A stretch of DNA of 5,335 nucleotides from Rhizobiaceae bacterium (GTDB taxonomy: Bacteria; Pseudomonadota; Alphaproteobacteria; Rhizobiales; Rhizobiaceae), in the NCBI GenBank assembly GCA_004299545.1, contig SCRB01000235.1, positions 1 to 5,335 of the forward strand, in the 5' to 3' direction. Shown piece by piece: positions 3,941-5,335 of this stretch; within the stretch, counting starts at the first letter, position 1, and each line of letters opens with the position of its first letter. A program made the position numbers and the translations under genes. A model generated the notes under the pieces. The model was not told where the DNA came from. It was given only the letters and a program-made list of their open reading frames with translations, and did not search any database.

Positions 3941-5335
3941 ATGTCCGGCTTTCCAGACGATATTCCGTTTTTCGACGAGAAGCGCGCGCCGCAGCAGCGT
4001 CCCTCCGGCATCGCCGCGCGTGCGATGGCCGCCCGGCAGGGAAGTACCGCGCCGCGCTATCTCGAAGGGCTGAACCCGGAGCAGCGGCTCGCTGTCGAGA
4101 CGACGGAAGGGCCTGTCCTGGTGCTTGCTGGCGCCGGCACCGGCAAGACGCGTGTACTCACCACCCGCATCGCCCATATCCTCAGCCTCGGCCGCGCCTT
4201 TCCTTCGCAAATCCTCGCCGTGACCTTCACCAACAAGGCGGCGCGAGAAATGAAGGAGCGCGTCGGCGTTCTGGTCGGCGAGGCAGTCGAGGGCATGCCG
4301 TGGCTTGGCACCTTCCACTCGATCGGCGTCAAGCTGTTGCGCCGCCACGCCGAACTGGCCGGGCTGAAGAGCGATTTCACCATCCTCGATACGGACGACC
4401 AGGTGAGGCTCATCAAGCAGTTGATCCAGGCGGAGGGCCTGGACGACAAGCGCTGGCCGGCGCGCCAGTTCGCCCAGATGATCGACGGCTGGAAGAACAA
4501 GGGCCTCGGCCCCACCGAGATCCCCGAGGGCGACGCGAGAAGCTTCGGCAACGGCAAGGGCCGCAAGCTCTACAGCGTCTATCAGGAGCGGCTGAAGACG
4601 CTCAACGCCTGCGATTTCGGCGATCTTCTCTGCCACCCGATCCGCATCTTCCGTGCCCATCCCGACGTACTGGCGGAATATCACCGCAAATTCAGATATA
4701 TCCTCGTCGACGAATACCAGGACACCAACACCGCGCAATATATGTGGCTGAGACTGTTGGCACAGCGGCCGAAAGCTCAGCCCGGCGGAATTACACCAAG
4801 CACTCAACGTTCGACCCGGGATCCATCGACCGGTGTGGTAAGTCATTCCCCGGCCGAAGGCCGAGCGCGCGACCGTGCGCCGAGCGACGTTTCGCCCGCC
4901 TCCGCGGAGCGAAGCCGCGCAAGCGGCGACAGCGTGAGCGAGAAAAATAGACCCACGCAGCAAATCAACATTTGCTGCGTGGGCGACGACGACCAGTCGA
5001 TCTATGGCTGGCGCGGGGCGGAGGTGGATAACATCCTGCGCTTCGAGAAGGATTTTCCCGGCGCGACCGTGATCCGACTCGAACGTAATTATCGCTCGAC
5101 CGCCCATATCCTCGCCACCGCGTCGCATCTGATCGCGCATAACGAAAGCCGGCTCGGCAAGACGCTCTTCACGGACGCCGCCAACCCCGAAGACGCTAAA
5201 GTGAAGGTCCACGCGGCCTGGGATTCGGAGGAGGAAGCCCGCGCCGTCGGCGAAGAGATCGAGCAGGCGCAGCGCCCCGATAAAAATGGCAATCGGCACA
5301 GGCTGAACGACATGGCGATTCTCGTCCGCGCCTCT
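3941..5335 (+). CDS. uvrD: UvrD/PcrA-type superfamily 1 DNA helicase, 5' part, with an internal insert
   Basis: The first 465 residues are present and the frame runs off the window; full-length relatives have roughly 720-800 residues. The product is an ATP-driven 3'-5' DNA helicase acting in nucleotide excision and mismatch repair and in clearing replication obstacles. Visible motifs: Q-motif region LNPEQRLAV (44-52), Walker A AGAGTGKT (63-70), motif Ia VTFTNKAAREMKER (94-107), motif Ib GTFHSIG (123-129), motif II DEYQD (257-261), motif III VGDDDQSIYGWRGAE (347-361) and motif IV RLERNYRST (379-387). Residues about 278-342, between motifs II and III, are an extra Ser/Arg/Pro/Ala-rich segment absent from Escherichia coli UvrD and Bacillus PcrA as I remember them. 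The ATG at 3941 begins the sequence MSGFPDDIPFFDE, which I recall as usual in rhizobial UvrD; its Shine-Dalgarno is poor, and M29 is a weaker alternative. No SOS box is apparent upstream. The insert leaves all catalytic motifs intact, so activity may be retained. Confidence 0.93.
   Translation, partial: MSGFPDDIPFFDEKRAPQQRPSGIAARAMAARQGSTAPRYLEGLNPEQRLAVETTEGPVLVLAGAGTGKTRVLTTRIAHILSLGRAFPSQILAVTFTNKAAREMKERVGVLVGEAVEGMPWLGTFHSIGVKLLRRHAELAGLKSDFTILDTDDQVRLIKQLIQAEGLDDKRWPARQFAQMIDGWKNKGLGPTEIPEGDARSFGNGKGRKLYSVYQERLKTLNACDFGDLLCHPIRIFRAHPDVLAEYHRKFRYILVDEYQDTNTAQYMWLRLLAQRPKAQPGGITPSTQRSTRDPSTGVVSHSPAEGRARDRAPSDVSPASAERSRASGDSVSEKNRPTQQINICCVGDDDQSIYGWRGAEVDNILRFEKDFPGATVIRLERNYRSTAHILATASHLIAHNESRLGKTLFTDAANPEDAKVKVHAAWDSEEEARAVGEEIEQAQRPDKNGNRHRLNDMAILVRAS
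4772..4966. mobile_element. In-frame palindromic repeat-like insert inside the helicase gene
   Basis: About 195 bp (65 codons, boundaries uncertain by roughly 10 codons) interrupt the conserved helicase sequence between LRLLAQRP and NICCVGDDDQ. The stretch has no stop codon and keeps frame. Its translation contains 12 Ser, 8 Arg, 7 Pro and 7 Ala in 65 residues and no Trp, Tyr or Phe. Internal palindromes include CGGCC-GAA-GGCCG (4851-4863), CTCCGCGGAG (4900-4909) and GCCGC-GCAA-GCGGC (4914-4927). GACCCGGGATCCA (4813-4825) resembles a motif I remember from dispersed alphaproteobacterial repeats. It carries no transposase, so it would be a non-autonomous element. Rickettsia palindromic elements are a known precedent for in-frame intragenic repeats. 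The name of this element, if it has one, is not known to me. Confidence 0.6.
4940..4983 (-). repeat. Perfect 14-bp inverted repeat across the insert/helicase junction; terminator-like on the minus strand
   Basis: CCCACGCAGCAAAT (4952-4965) and its exact reverse complement (4970-4983) flank a CAAC loop. The right arm is the conserved helicase coding sequence for N-I-C-C-V-G, and the left arm belongs to the insert. Read on the minus strand, the hairpin is followed by TCTATTTTTCTC (4951 down to 4940), the layout of an intrinsic terminator. On the + strand no U-tract follows, so helicase transcription should not stop there. No gene is evident on the minus strand, so any terminator role would concern antisense transcripts. 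Confidence 0.6.

Noticed and set aside
2605..4011. Minus-strand open frame of 468 codons
   Set aside because: It is antisense to the kinase gene and intergenic DNA, has no recognisable motif, and shows the same GC-driven shadow pattern.
4815..4825. CCCGGGATCC tract resembling a cloning polylinker (adjacent SmaI and BamHI sites)
   Set aside because: It sits in a continuous open frame with no other vector sequence, and similar GGATCC-containing repeats occur naturally in alphaproteobacteria. Vector contamination is less likely, though read mapping would settle it.
4300..4950. Plus-strand open frame of 216 codons in another frame of the helicase
   Set aside because: It overlaps conserved helicase codons out of frame and its product is Arg/Pro-rich noise. 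The helicase frame stays open through the same region.
4772..4966. Intein inside the helicase
   Set aside because: The extra segment is only about 65 residues, does not begin with Cys or Ser, and lacks the terminal His-Asn before the downstream Cys/Ser/Thr. Inteins are at least about twice this length.
3926..5299. Minus-strand open frame of 457 codons across the helicase
   Set aside because: The + strand encodes the canonical helicase motifs in order over the same bases, so this frame is a shadow.

Overview
The window looks like chromosomal DNA of a Rhizobiales alphaproteobacterium, probably Rhizobiaceae. I infer this from the high G+C content, the strong G/C bias at third codon positions, and a helicase N-terminus and kinase family that read like rhizobial proteins. 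The species cannot be fixed from sequence alone. Every convincing gene is on the + strand. The long minus-strand open frames are antisense shadows of a GC-rich genome.

Layout. Bases 1-105 hold a plausible sigma70-type promoter and a strong Shine-Dalgarno sequence. Bases 106-1482 form a small cluster: an exported protein with three cysteine-bounded PsiF-like repeats, a 140-residue protein of uncertain (DUF2267/DUF2780-like) affiliation that starts 3 nt downstream on GTG, and a 77-residue exported protein with a single copy of the same cysteine repeat. A hairpin lies between the second and third genes. After a 140-nt gap with an 18-bp near-palindrome comes a complete Old Yellow Enzyme-family flavin oxidoreductase (1623-2690). 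It is followed by a RIO/InaA-type atypical protein kinase (2818-3861) whose C-terminal third resembles the mobile C-terminal domain of acyl-CoA synthetases. Last comes the 5' part of a UvrD/PcrA-type DNA helicase (3941 to the window edge).

The most unusual part is inside the helicase. Between motif II (DEYQD) and motif III (VGDDDQSIYGWRGA), where relatives have only a few linker residues, there is an extra stretch of about 60-65 codons (roughly 4772-4966). It keeps the reading frame, has no stop codon, encodes a Ser/Arg/Pro/Ala-rich and probably disordered segment, and carries several small palindromes. Its 3' end forms a perfect 14-bp inverted repeat with the conserved helicase codons just downstream. 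This looks like a short palindromic repeat element that has been domesticated, or at least tolerated, as a protein insert. It is comparable in principle to the Rickettsia palindromic elements, but I cannot assign it to a named family.

I see no single pathway linking all the genes. The exported cysteine-repeat proteins and their neighbour form one likely functional group. The oxidoreductase, kinase and helicase appear to be separate housekeeping or stress-related genes that share an orientation.
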